Below, piece after piece: positions 1-7,684 of a stretch of 64,000 nucleotides of DNA. Where the stretch lies: contig NZ_CABVPL010000007.1 in assembly GCF_902499045.1 (NCBI RefSeq), forward strand, positions 62,001 through 126,000, read 5' to 3'. The notes under the pieces were generated by a model, which was not told where the DNA came from, ran no database searches, and was given only the letters and a program-made list of their open reading frames with translations. This DNA comes from Burkholderia latens (lineage in GTDB: Bacteria; Pseudomonadota; Gammaproteobacteria; Burkholderiales; Burkholderiaceae). Made by a program: the position numbers and the translations under genes. Each line of letters starts with the position of its first letter. The stretch's first letter is position 1.

Positions 1-434
1 AACGGTCAACCGGTAAGATTGTGACCGCGGCCCGTGCAGCGGTCTGTGCGGCAACTCACCCTTTCAACGGGAAAACCCCGCTTGCGATGCACTGCGCGCA
101 TTAAGGCATGGCGAGCGCGCAGCGGCGGTGAGCGGCGCGGCCGTCAGTGTGATTGCGCTGACGAGCAACCGATCGAGGGCTATTCGTATCGGCCGTTTTC
201 GGACAGCGTCGCGGTATGGCGTAGCAGACAGCGTCAGTGGCGATGGCCCGTTCCAGGTTCGGATTTTTCGATTTATGTCGGCGATTTTTAATCGTGCGCC
301 GCTGCTGGCATGTCGTGTTCTTCGGCACAGCGCTGTAATTCGGCTTTTCCCGGATCGGCGATTTTTCTTTCGAATTTCGGCGAAACGACGTTGCGATTGA
401 AATCGCTCGCTTAGGACATGCTGCGAGCCTGACG
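1..434. other. No recognisable gene
   Basis: About 430 bases with no convincing coding region. Short open frames exist on both strands but none has a family signature, a good ribosome binding site or the codon bias of the neighbours. The base composition is patchier than in the core genes further right, which fits accessory or decayed DNA. Confidence 0.5.
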
Positions 435-725
435 CTATACGGGACCGTCCGTGAACCATTCGGCAAGCATGTCGATCCAGCCGAAATCGCTGGCAATTTC
501 AACGCCGACGTCGCTAACGACTTCCTCGACGGAAGCATCACGCTCGACGGCACGGATCAGACCGTTTTCAGCACGAACCGGGGCGCTACTGGCGGCCGCA
601 GTCACCGCCGTCATTTCTGCGGTTGGTGCACCGCGCGGGCTCGCAAGCCGCTCGAGCCAGCCGACGATATTGGCGCGCGCGTCGGCCTCGTCGGCGAAGT
701 CGTTGCGTTTCGTGATCATCTCCAT
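435..725 (-). CDS. Hypothetical 96-aa acidic protein
   Basis: I do not recognise a family. The predicted protein is acidic and low in aromatic residues, with an Ala/Val-rich middle and a C-terminal third containing VVSDVGVEIASDFGWIDML. Codon use is compatible with the host and the frame has no better competitor. The start is uncertain: a weak purine stretch lies upstream of the first ATG, and a second in-frame ATG follows two codons later. It is divergent from the gene at 840. It may be a real small orphan gene or a remnant. Confidence 0.35.
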   Translation of the reverse strand: MEMITKRNDFADEADARANIVGWLERLASPRGAPTAEMTAVTAAASSAPVRAENGLIRAVERDASVEEVVSDVGVEIASDFGWIDMLAEWFTDGPV

Positions 726-839
726 GCCGCGTTTCTTGGCGGCTGGTCTCGCTGCATCCGGTCAGGTATCGGCCCGCTTGCGACCTCGCCGCGCTGCTAC
801 ACTCGGGCCTCCAAGATCGCTTCCCCACTCAAGGAAACA

Positions 840-1304
840 ATGACACTCGCTCGGGCACAACATGACGGCGTCGATGTGTGGATCGTCCAGCTTCCGGGAC
901 ACGCCGCCTATGCCTACACGCATCTCAAGCGGGTATTCGCATCCGACGACTCGCGCCATCGCGTCGTGACGGTCGATCTGATCAAACTACTCGTATGCGC
1001 CGATCGCGACACGACCGACTATGTGCTGCCTTCGGTCCAGTATTGGGCACCCGGCAAGGCCGCAGGTATCCGCGACTTTCTCGATCCGGCCAGGGCCAGG
1101 ATTCCCGACATGCCGTTCATCACGTTCCGCGAGACGAGGACGCGGACGTTGCTCGGCATCCCGGGACTGTCGAAGCTTGGCGTCGCGTCGTTCAGGAACG
1201 GCCAGCATCGCGCGCGCTATCTCGCGTATGCGGGGGCGACGAGCGTGCCGGTGGAAGTGCATGAGACGGAAGCCGATTTGCTCGTTCGGTATTGCGGGGG
1301 GTGA
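840..1304 (+). CDS. ParB/Srx-like fertility-inhibition-factor homologue
   Basis: The 154-aa protein has a clear ribosome binding site (AAGGAAAC) just before the ATG. Its C-terminal part carries the string FRNGQHRARYLAYAGA followed by VPVEV. This matches the GxHRxRyLaxaGa..iPVev pattern of ParB/sulfiredoxin-fold proteins and of the plasmid fertility inhibition factors related to Osa/FiwA. Known members of that group act against transfer of competing plasmids, and Osa has DNase and ATPase activity. I infer the assignment from the motif only. There is no plasmid gene nearby, so the protein may have another role or be a chromosomal domesticate. A ParB-like protein of a different type lies at 38320-38946. 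Confidence 0.6.
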   Translation: MTLARAQHDGVDVWIVQLPGHAAYAYTHLKRVFASDDSRHRVVTVDLIKLLVCADRDTTDYVLPSVQYWAPGKAAGIRDFLDPARARIPDMPFITFRETRTRTLLGIPGLSKLGVASFRNGQHRARYLAYAGATSVPVEVHETEADLLVRYCGG

Positions 1305-1527
1305 TGGTGGCGGCGCTTCGGTTTTGTGCCGAACGGTCTTGTCTCGCGCGACGTTCCAATCAGCGCTCGGGGACCTCGGCGAGCGGCCGGCGCGCCACTG
1401 ATATTTCGCGTAGACCGTGAGACGCCTGATTCGGGCTCGCGGACCTCGCGCGACCTTCACTGCGCTGTCTACGACTACGTTTTTTCTCGGATACAATCGC
1501 GCAAACCGGATATCAGGCAACAGCACG

Positions 1528-2634
1528 ATGAGCGTAAACGAACGGCTACACGAACTAGATAGCCTCAGAGCATTGGCCGCAATCGGCGTGATCGCCTGGC
1601 ACTACACGAACCACTTTCAAGCGTCGCCGTTTCCCGTACTATTGGCTCCGTTCTACGGCCACGGTCTCCTTCTCGTCGACTTCTTCTTCGTACTTTCTGG
1701 GTTCGTGCTCGCTCGAACATATTGGAATGAACGGAGATCACCGAATTTTTCTTCAAACCTTCGTGATCGGGTCGCTCGCTTGTACCCATTGCACTTTTCC
1801 ATGCTGTGCGTCGTCGCGATCATGCAATGGGTGTTGGTGCATCAACTTAACTCTGCCCCATTTGTTTACACCTTCAACGACAAGCGGGAGTTTGTCCTCA
1901 ACCTGCTGATGCTTAACAGAACCGGCCTCGAGCATGGCTTCTCGTTCAACGCGCCATCATGGTCAATCTCTGCCGAGTTCATCGTAAACATCGCCTTCCT
2001 TGCAGCGATTTCGGCCCGGAAAAAGCTGTCCACCGTTCTAATGGTCGCGGTATTTCTGATATCGATCGCTGCCATGTATGAGAACGGCCTGATCAGCAGT
2101 GCAACCTTTTTCGGCGTCGACAACGACGTCTTTCGAGCAACGTTCGGCTTCTGCATCGGTGTCGCGCTGTTTCGGATCAATACCTTATTCGACAAGATCA
2201 CGATCCCGAAAGCCGCTTACGATCTCTTAGCGATTGTTTCGACTGCATGCTTCATGTACTACTGCGCCACCTCGAAATTCACAAGCGAAGCGGATCTGGC
2301 GGTTACGCTAATTTGCTTCCCAACCCTGATCATCGGAGCGATGCGAGGAACTGCGGTCAACAAGGCACTGAAACATCCTTCACTCGTATTCCTCGGTACG
2401 ATTTCATACTCCATTTACCTGGTGCATTTCCCTATGCAGCTGGGCGTACACATCGTCGGGATTGCCGCCCGATACGACATGCCATATAGTAGCCGCGGAT
2501 TTTTCGTCGTATTCGTGATGGCAACTATCTGCTTGTCGTGGGTTACGTATCGCACAATCGAGCTACCCGGCAAAAATCTGGTGAGACGATTGCTGGGCGG
2601 CTCGTCCCGAGCGCGGCCGGTCGGCCAGGCCTAG
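1528..2634 (+). CDS. Acyltransferase 3 family (OafA/YrhL-like) membrane protein
   Basis: A 368-aa inner-membrane acyltransferase. The N-terminus contains LDSLRALAAIGVIAWHYTNHF-like sequence with the Arg and His that are catalytic in this family, followed by about ten hydrophobic segments. A FVLSGFVLAR segment near residue 55 is also typical. Such proteins O-acylate lipopolysaccharide, capsule, exopolysaccharide or antibiotics; the substrate cannot be read here. I chose the ATG at 1528, which starts MSVNERLHEL; an upstream in-frame start would add 37 residues with no family similarity. A+T content and codon use differ from core genes, which suggests acquisition. The 3' end overlaps the opposed small gene at 2543-2809. 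Confidence 0.88.
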   Translation: MSVNERLHELDSLRALAAIGVIAWHYTNHFQASPFPVLLAPFYGHGLLLVDFFFVLSGFVLARTYWNERRSPNFSSNLRDRVARLYPLHFSMLCVVAIMQWVLVHQLNSAPFVYTFNDKREFVLNLLMLNRTGLEHGFSFNAPSWSISAEFIVNIAFLAAISARKKLSTVLMVAVFLISIAAMYENGLISSATFFGVDNDVFRATFGFCIGVALFRINTLFDKITIPKAAYDLLAIVSTACFMYYCATSKFTSEADLAVTLICFPTLIIGAMRGTAVNKALKHPSLVFLGTISYSIYLVHFPMQLGVHIVGIAARYDMPYSSRGFFVVFVMATICLSWVTYRTIELPGKNLVRRLLGGSSRARPVGQA

Positions 2635-2809
2635 ACGAACTCGCCGGCGCGGGAAGCCCGGAATCAGCTCCGCGGGCAGCGTTGTAGAGCGCCGACCACC
2701 GCGTATCCGGGCCGTCTACGGTGCCGAGGTTAGGATACGGGCTTCCGAAATACGAAGTAGTCTCGGTTCCGGTCGAATCAGAAAATTGAACGTTCAGCAT
2801 CCGCTTCAT
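2543..2809 (-). CDS. Small hypothetical protein, possible fused tail
   Basis: The 88-aa frame begins with a core of about 45 residues (MLNVQFSDSTGTE, then YPNLGTVDGPDTRWSALY). This resembles the end of the decayed gene at 5454, which has YENFGTVEVSDARWAAFY. The family looks like short Burkholderia accessory proteins with no assigned function. After residue 50 the sequence becomes Ser/Pro/Ala-rich and runs antisense into the acyltransferase gene. The original stop has therefore probably been lost, and the last 35 residues are likely read-through. Starts at 2809 or 2800 are both possible. The first ATG lies 2 bases after the stop of the gene at 2812-2946, so the two are probably translationally coupled. 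Confidence 0.5.
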   Translation of the reverse strand: MKRMLNVQFSDSTGTETTSYFGSPYPNLGTVDGPDTRWSALYNAARGADSGLPAPASSSRPGRPAALGTSRPAIVSPDFCRVARLCDT

Positions 2810-2811
2810 TC

Positions 2812-2946
2812 TCAGAAAATATCGGAATTAATCGTGCTGCCCCATGTGGCACCAGTAATGCCACCGCTGATCCCGTTTGAGTAACAGAGCGCGATGCTCA
2901 TTGACGTCAAGCTCGCTGACGCCGTCGTAGTCGAAATAGCGAGCAT
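2812..2946 (-). CDS. Small orphan protein with IS end fused to its leader
   Basis: A 44-aa Ser/Thr/Gly-rich protein (MLAISTTTASASL..., ending in SGGITGATWGSTINSDIF) that I do not recognise. Its ATG lies only a few bases from the insertion point of the IS element at 2952-4151. Joining the two flanks gives GGAGTGACCTGCCATG, so the insertion split the original GGAG ribosome binding site from the start codon. The terminal bases of the IS now supply GTAAGGTCACTGCC before the same ATG, which is a substitute Shine-Dalgarno. It is followed almost directly by the gene ending at 2543. Confidence 0.45.
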   Translation of the reverse strand: MLAISTTTASASLTSMSIALCYSNGISGGITGATWGSTINSDIF

Positions 2947-2947
2947 G

Positions 2948-2951
2948 GCAG
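2948..2951. repeat. Target-site duplication, left copy (GCAG)
   Basis: GCAG sits immediately outside the left inverted repeat of the IS and is repeated exactly at 4152-4155. A 4-bp duplication is the size made by IS407-group members of the IS3 family. Confidence 0.85.
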
Positions 2952-2956
2952 TGACC

Positions 2957-3826
2957 TTACCCCGCCGAGTACACCATTCGTAAGTTAGTGGGCTCGCCGG
3001 TTTTCGGTTGATGCAATTGCCGGAATTGGTCCGGCGCCAACTGCCCCAAGGCGCTATGCGGGCGCACCGAGTTGTAGTCAGTGCGCCAGGCCTCGATGCG
3101 CATGCGCGCATCGTCGAGACTGACGAACGCATGCTGGTTCAAACATTCTTCGCGCAGTCGGCCGTTGAAGCTTTCGATGTACGCGTTTTCCACCGGCTTG
3201 CCTGGACGGATGAACTGCAGCTTGACGCCATGTTCGTGCGCCCAGGCATCGAGCGCCTTGCTGACGAACTCCGGCCCGTTATCCACCTGAATCAGATTGG
3301 GACACCGCCCTCGTTGCCGCAATTGCTCGAGCACACGCGCCACGCGTACACCCGTTAGCGAGAAGTCGACCTCGATGTGCGGGCACTCGCGGTTCCACGC
3401 GTCGATGATCGTCAACATGCGTATGCGTCGGCCGTGCACCAGCGCGTCAGCAACAAAGTCCATCGCCCACCTTTCGTCTGCGCCGTTGGGCGTCGGCATG
3501 ACCGCGCGTAGATGACTCGGGCGCTTCTTTCGACGTTTCAGGCGAAGCGATAGGCCTTCTGCACGGTACAGCCGCTCAGTGCGCTTGTGGTTCTGGACCA
3601 GGCCCTCCCGGCGTAGCAAGACATGCAGGCGGGGCGAGCCAAACCGTGGCCGCTCCTGTGCCAGTTCGCGCAGCCGTTGCCGCACTTCGTGGTCGGCGTC
3701 AGGCGGCGCCGGCCGCCGGAACGTTCGGCGATTCAGGCCAATGAGCGCGCACGCCCGGCGCTCCGAATAGTCGTGCTGTTCAATCACCTGCTGCACAACT
3801 TCTCGGCGCCGCGCGGGCGAACTCAC
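2957..3826 (-). CDS. IS3-family transposase OrfB (DDE integrase)
   Basis: The 289-aa integrase-like subunit catalyses strand transfer of the element. An HTH_21 region (RACALIGLNRRTFRR) precedes the rve core. The DDE residues are visible in WAMDFVAD, in IQVDNGPEF and in YIESFNGRLREE, so the catalytic triad is intact. The reading frame opens with a GTG that overlaps the OrfA stop. In vivo it is probably made mainly as an OrfAB fusion by -1 frameshifting at 3826-3832. The stop codon lies inside the terminal inverted repeat. Confidence 0.95.
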   Translation of the reverse strand: MSSPARRREVVQQVIEQHDYSERRACALIGLNRRTFRRPAPPDADHEVRQRLRELAQERPRFGSPRLHVLLRREGLVQNHKRTERLYRAEGLSLRLKRRKKRPSHLRAVMPTPNGADERWAMDFVADALVHGRRIRMLTIIDAWNRECPHIEVDFSLTGVRVARVLEQLRQRGRCPNLIQVDNGPEFVSKALDAWAHEHGVKLQFIRPGKPVENAYIESFNGRLREECLNQHAFVSLDDARMRIEAWRTDYNSVRPHSALGQLAPDQFRQLHQPKTGEPTNLRMVYSAG

Positions 3827-4086
3827 TTTTTTCCGAGAACGTCCTTCAGAACCTGGATGTCCAGCGCCTGGTCGGCCACCAGCCGCTTGAGCCGCTGATT
3901 TTCCTCCTCCAGTTGCCGCAATCGTCGCGCTTCCGACACATCCATGCCGCCGTAACGGCTACGCCAGTTATAGAACGTCGCATCCGATATGCCGTGCTTG
4001 CGGCATAGGTCTGCGACCTTCATGCCTGCGTCGGCTTCCTTCAACACCCCAATAATTTGCTCTTCGCTGAACCGCGACTTCTTCAT
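3823..4086 (-). CDS. IS3-family transposase OrfA (HTH)
   Basis: The 87-aa DNA-binding subunit starts MKKSRFSEEQIIGVLKEA, the usual start of IS407-group OrfA. An HTH_Tnp_1 domain (VADLCRKHGISDATFYNWRSRYGG) follows, then a leucine-zipper-like coil (LRQLEEENQRLKRLVAD) used for OrfA/OrfAB multimerisation. It is full length and undamaged. It ends VLGKK-stop over the slippery sequence that joins it to OrfB. Confidence 0.95.
   Translation of the reverse strand: MKKSRFSEEQIIGVLKEADAGMKVADLCRKHGISDATFYNWRSRYGGMDVSEARRLRQLEEENQRLKRLVADQALDIQVLKDVLGKK
3826..3832 (-). promoter_or_regulatory. Programmed -1 frameshift heptamer (A AAA AAG)
   Basis: The minus strand reads GGA AAA AAG TGA at the end of OrfA. 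A AAA AAG is the standard slippery site of IS3-family elements and lies directly before the OrfA stop, so -1 slippage would yield the OrfAB transposase. Confidence 0.8.
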
Positions 4087-4151
4087 GACAAGGGTTCTCC
4101 TGCGGCCTTGCCACTAACTTTACAGTGGGATACCCCGGAGGGGAAAGGTCA

Positions 4152-4155
4152 GCAG
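4152..4155. repeat. Target-site duplication, right copy (GCAG)
   Basis: Exact copy of the four bases at 2948-2951, lying directly outside the right inverted repeat. Confidence 0.85.
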
Positions 4156-4156
4156 G

Positions 4157-4282
4157 TCACTCCCTCTTTTCCTTGTTCTTGATCTGGTAGGACGCCCGCA
4201 GCCCGATGTACGGGATCATCGCGACGGACACCCACCAATCGACGTCGTGGCACTTCAGCCACAACCAAACGTTGCCGCCCAC
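4157..4282 (-). CDS. Possible small membrane-associated protein or remnant
   Basis: A 41-codon frame from a GTG reads VGGNVWLWLKCHDVDWW, then VSVAMIPYIGLRASYQIKNK and a basic end with TGA at 4157. The Trp/Leu-rich stretch followed by VSVAMIPYIGL could be one membrane segment with a charged cytoplasmic tail. Before the IS inserted, its stop codon overlapped the ribosome binding site of the gene now at 2812-2946, which suggests one transcription unit. The start is weak and an in-frame stop lies a few codons upstream, so this may be the end of a larger broken gene. Confidence 0.3.
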   Translation of the reverse strand: MGGNVWLWLKCHDVDWWVSVAMIPYIGLRASYQIKNKEKRE

Positions 4283-4554
4283 CGATGGCGGGCCCTTGAC
4301 CGCGCCTGGCTACGAGATCGTCCTTCATCGATTCCCCGAAATGAAAAAGCCGCCCACGGGGACGGCAAGCTACCGCCAAGTGGCTGATTCTTCCAGCCCA
4401 ATGGCCACCCAAAAAGGTTCAATAGGAAACGTGCCCCTAGTGGAAGAGAGCTTCTTCGACGCAAAATCCGGCGGGAGCGACTCCGCCCCTGCCTTCCCTG
4501 GAATTCGCTACAGGTTAGAATGCAGAACATCAAGATAAAAATAAGCGTCCCGAT

Positions 4555-5451
4555 ATGAGAGCCGAGAATAAAATTCTTGTAGAGCAGCTTTACAGAAGCA
4601 TCCTGAATCGCGAGGGCGATCAAGGCGGCGTCATCTCTGCCACAAGCGCGCTTGATTCCGCATTGGACAGGGATGCAGCAATCATTGGGCTTGTACGCAG
4701 CTTCCTCTCAAGCGAGGAATATCTTGCGCGCGCAAGCGAGCACCCCGATATGGTGCGGCGCACGACGAGCTATGGAGAAAAGAAGACTGTCAATGGCATG
4801 CCAGTAAAGCACATCATCTCCTTAGGAACGCATTGCCTAACGAGTTCATTGCTAAGGAGTTTTGGGTTGCGCCGTTACTCGCTTCCATTCGACTGGACTT
4901 TCTCTTCACCCCAGGCAATGCTTCACTGTCTGAGGGACCAGCTGCAAACGTTTCTTGACCGCGCTCACTATCGTACGGTAACCCGTAAACGCGATACTGT
5001 GGACGCTGGGGCAGATCATGTTTTTTATCTCAAAAAATTCAATATCGGGGAAATGTTTGCTCATCGCGATCCGTCCACCGATTCGGATTACGCTGATCTA
5101 TTGAAGACAACGGAGCGCTTTAAACGCCTGCTCGCATCGCAGGAACCAAAACTTTTCGTGATGATCGACAGACCCCGCAAACGACCGTTCTGGATATTTC
5201 GCTCATTGTCCAGAGAAATCAACAGGATGACGCAAAACAGCGCATTCATCTACATTCAGTTGCAAAATCCGACGATGAAGAGCGGGATTCGATCCATCAG
5301 AAATATAAAGACGATTGGAAACCATGCGGCTTACGAATTCATCCCATCGTCAAACGAGCTTGGGATTAAATTCGACGATCCAATCGATAATTTATCGATA
5401 ATCGGGCTCATACATCAGTATGAAATTGATCTTGCGGATAGTGCACCATGA
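4555..5451 (+). CDS. DUF4214-DUF1796 protein, putative papain-like cysteine peptidase
   Basis: The 298-aa protein has two parts. Residues 5-60 form a DUF4214 module (LVEQLYRSILNREGDQGGV..., SFLSSEEYLAR), a helical repeat found in glycan-associated and surface-associated proteins. From about residue 83, a DUF1796 domain begins with ISLGTHCLTSSLLRSFGLRRYSLPFDW. In this family the Cys after the SLG motif is proposed to be the nucleophile of a papain-like fold, but activity is unproven. A+T content and codon use are unlike the surrounding core genes, so lateral transfer is likely. No signal peptide is seen. The fold assignment is from established family descriptions; the substrate is unknown. Confidence 0.8.
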   Translation: MRAENKILVEQLYRSILNREGDQGGVISATSALDSALDRDAAIIGLVRSFLSSEEYLARASEHPDMVRRTTSYGEKKTVNGMPVKHIISLGTHCLTSSLLRSFGLRRYSLPFDWTFSSPQAMLHCLRDQLQTFLDRAHYRTVTRKRDTVDAGADHVFYLKKFNIGEMFAHRDPSTDSDYADLLKTTERFKRLLASQEPKLFVMIDRPRKRPFWIFRSLSREINRMTQNSAFIYIQLQNPTMKSGIRSIRNIKTIGNHAAYEFIPSSNELGIKFDDPIDNLSIIGLIHQYEIDLADSAP

Positions 5452-5453
5452 TT

Positions 5454-6122
5454 TCAAATGAGCGTGCTAGGCCGAGGCGGATATTGGTCATCCGGACTGC
5501 CTCCCGCGGACCGATAAAACGCCGCCCAGCGGGCATCGGACACTTCGACAGTTCCAAAATTCTCATACACCGTCGGGTCTTGCGGTGCGGAGGAATATGC
5601 ATACGAAGACATGAAGATGGGCGCTGAGGTGAACGTACCGGAGGCAGCGGTTGCCGACCAATAGATCGGCTGGGGCACGAGAGCGGCCAAATTGCTGAAC
5701 GACGACCCAGCGACGGAACGAAAGAAGAAATATTGAGCGCCGTCAGCGTCGAGATCTGCGACGAAGTGCTTGAGCCCGACGCATACGGAAGCGAGATGAG
5801 CCGATCGATCGCCCACAACAAACTGACCGATCTAATTGGTCGGCCGAGCCCTGACCAGTGTGGTCGCAGTGATATCGGCCGGCGCATTTGCTCCCCCGTT
5901 CACGCTCCCGCGCATGGTTGAAGTGGCGTTGCGCGCGAACAGGGTCCGAGCGCCGGCGGATGGGCTGTACCCCGCGTACAGACCCACGTACCCTGAAACA
6001 GGCACTGAGCGGTATCCATCCGCGCCGGCACCGGTCGTCGCGAGGTCGATCGTCTGGTTGAACGCTCCGAGCACATACGCGGCCGACCACTGCCACAGAT
6101 TGGGCCTGCACAAGAAACGCGG
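5454..6122 (-). pseudogene. Decayed orphan gene with in-frame stop
   Basis: Two coherent pieces share one minus-strand frame. The upstream piece is WQWSAAYVLGAFNQTIDL... to ATTLVRARPTN. The downstream piece is IGQFVVGDRSAHLASV... to FGTVEVSDARWAAFYRSAGG. They are separated only by one TAG at 5832-5834. The end resembles the small protein at 2543-2809. The sequence is compatible with a beta-rich phage-tail or surface protein, but I recognise no family. The frame continues upstream through the 9-bp repeat. Alternatively it is two adjacent small genes rather than one broken gene. Confidence 0.45.
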
Positions 6123-6221
6123 CGAAGTCATCGAAGTCATCGAAGTCATCGAAGTCATCGAAGTCATCGAAGTCATCGAGGTCATCGAGGTCATCGAGGT
6201 CATCGAGGTCATCGAAGACAT
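6123..6221. repeat. Nine-base tandem repeat, 11 copies
   Basis: Six units of CGAAGTCAT are followed by four of CGAGGTCAT and one variant (CGAAGACAT). A twelfth degenerate unit follows. Because the unit is three codons long, copy-number change preserves frame. Read on the minus strand in the frame of the adjacent decayed gene, each unit encodes Met-Thr-Ser and so supplies an ATG. Confidence 0.95.
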
Positions 6222-6374
6222 CGAAATCACGCCCGCCCGTGACCCGGCCCAACGCGGAACCCGGTGCGCTGCATACTCTGCACGCGAATCCGGCGACGAC
6301 GGCGCGCGCCTACCATCGAACGGAGATCGCGCAGCGAAGATACAAGTAATTCCCAATATGGGAATTCCAAAACA

Positions 6375-6411
6375 AAAACGGCACTGTCCTTTCGAACAGT
6401 GCCGTTTCTAA
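6375..6411 (-). terminator. Rho-independent terminator of tRNA-His
   Basis: An 11-bp stem (AACGGCACTGT / ACAGTGCCGTT) with a short loop is followed on the minus strand by TTTTTGTTTT. It lies about 25 bases beyond the 3' end of tRNA-His. Confidence 0.85.
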
Positions 6412-6436
6412 CTACCTGATACCGCTTGGAATTCTT

Positions 6437-6513
6437 TGGGGTGGCTGATGGGACTCGAACCCACGACAACAGGAATCACAATCCTGGACTCTACCAACTG
6501 AGCTACAGCCACC
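6437..6513 (-). tRNA. tRNA-His(GTG)
   Basis: The minus strand folds as a complete tRNA. The acceptor stem is GTGGCTG/CAGCCAC with an extra G at -1 opposite C73, the hallmark of tRNA-His. The anticodon GTG lies in GATTGTGATTC, the T-loop is GGTTCGAGTCC, and CCA is encoded. It marks the boundary between the accessory patch to the left and core genes to the right. Confidence 0.97.
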
Positions 6514-6570
6514 ACTGATACTGCTTTGTTTCTTCGCTGTTTCGTTTCGTGTTCAGCAGCGAAGAACAAG

Positions 6571-6598
6571 ATTATACGAACACTTTTGAATCTTGCAA
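6571..6598 (-). promoter_or_regulatory. Promoter of tRNA-His
   Basis: The minus strand has TTGCAA, a 16-bp spacer and TATAAT. The elements lie inside the last codons of dusA, so tRNA-His has its own promoter embedded in the upstream gene. Confidence 0.75.
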
Positions 6599-7606
6599 AG
6601 CACTTTTTTCAAAAATTTCTTCGGAGACGTTCAGATGCGTGCGCGCCTCATCGAACACGGCCAGATCGCCGCGTGCGAGCTTCTTGTTGTCGGACAGCAC
6701 ACGACGCCAACCGCGCGCACCCGCGACGCCACGATACAGCCCGAGCGCATGCCGCACGATCGCACCGAGATACGTGCCGCGCTTCAGCTCCGCCGCGCAG
6801 TATTCGATCAGCTTCGCCTCGGCCTCTTCGCGCGTCGGCACCGCCGCGGTCGATCCATAGAAGCGCGCATCGACGCCCGCGAGCACGTACGGGTTGTGAT
6901 AAGCCTCGCGGCCGAGCATCACGCCGTCGACATGCTCGAGATGCTGCGCGACTTCGTCGAGCGTCTTGATCCCGCCGTTGATCACGATCTCCAGCGACGG
7001 GAAATCGCGCTTCAACCGATACGCATAGTCGTACTTGAGCGGCGGGATCTCGCGGTTCTCCTTCGGCGACAATCCCTTCAGGATCGCATTGCGCGCATGC
7101 ACGACGAACGTCTCGCAGCCGGCTTCCGCCACCGTGCCGACGAAGTCGCGCACGAACGCGTAGTCCTCGACCGCGTCGACGCCAATCCGATGCTTGACCG
7201 TGACCGGCACCGACACCGCATCGCGCATCGCCTTCACACAGTCGGCCACGAGTTGCGGCTCGTTCATCAGGCATGCGCCGAACGCACCGCGCTGCACGCG
7301 CTCTGACGGGCAGCCGCAATTCAGGTTGACCTCGTCGTAGCCCCACTGCTCGCCAAGTTTCGCGGCGCGCGCGAGATCGTCCGGCTCGCTGCCGCCGAGC
7401 TGCAGCGCCACCGGCGATTCGCTCGGTGTGAACGCGAGATGCCGCTGCGCGTCGCCGAACAGCAACGCGCCGGTCGTGATCATTTCCGTATACAGCCACG
7501 TATCGCGCGTCAGCGTGCGATGGAACGACCGGCAATGACGGTCGGTCCAGTCGAGCATGGGCGCCACGGACACGCGGCGAGGAGGAAGCGAGGACGATGC
7601 GGACAT
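6572..7606 (-). CDS. dusA: tRNA-dihydrouridine(20/20a) synthase DusA
   Basis: The 344-aa flavoenzyme reduces uridines in the D-loop of tRNA. An FMN-binding TIM barrel is evident from SVAPMLDWTDRHCR at the start, the catalytic cysteine in NLNCGCPSERVQRGAFGACLM, TVKHRIGVD, and VINGGIKTLDEV with VMLGREAYHNPY near the phosphate-binding loop. Length and motifs are those of the DusA subfamily. I use the ATG starting MSASSS; an in-frame start 11 codons upstream adds a non-conserved leader. It is monocistronic and adjacent to tRNA-His, and its tail overlaps that tRNA's promoter. Confidence 0.96.
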   Translation of the reverse strand: MSASSSLPPRRVSVAPMLDWTDRHCRSFHRTLTRDTWLYTEMITTGALLFGDAQRHLAFTPSESPVALQLGGSEPDDLARAAKLGEQWGYDEVNLNCGCPSERVQRGAFGACLMNEPQLVADCVKAMRDAVSVPVTVKHRIGVDAVEDYAFVRDFVGTVAEAGCETFVVHARNAILKGLSPKENREIPPLKYDYAYRLKRDFPSLEIVINGGIKTLDEVAQHLEHVDGVMLGREAYHNPYVLAGVDARFYGSTAAVPTREEAEAKLIEYCAAELKRGTYLGAIVRHALGLYRGVAGARGWRRVLSDNKKLARGDLAVFDEARTHLNVSEEIFEKSALQDSKVFV

Positions 7607-7684
7607 GAAATTCGGGGCAGCAAGCGGCGCGGGAAACAACCCGGCATTTTACCGCAACGCGGCCAGACCGGCCGGCCGCCCCGA

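Larger units (their letters stand above)
2952..4151 (-). mobile_element. IS3-family (IS407-group) insertion sequence, complete
   Basis: The 1200-bp element has imperfect inverted repeats of about 40 bp at 2952-2991 and 4112-4151. Both begin TGACCTT and both contain AAGTTAGTGG in matching positions. It is flanked by the direct 4-bp duplication GCAG. It encodes OrfA and OrfB on the minus strand with an A6G slippery heptamer between them. Intact ends, intact orfs and a perfect duplication indicate a recent and probably still competent insertion. It landed just upstream of the start codon of the gene at 2812-2946. Confidence 0.95.

Noticed and set aside
6123-6221. Short regular repeats considered as a CRISPR array
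   Set aside because: Units are only 9 bp with no spacers and no cas genes nearby.
6572-7606. dusA considered as a prophage attachment site
   Set aside because: Known phage insertions lie at the 5' end of dusA. Here the gene and both flanks look intact with no integrase gene in view.
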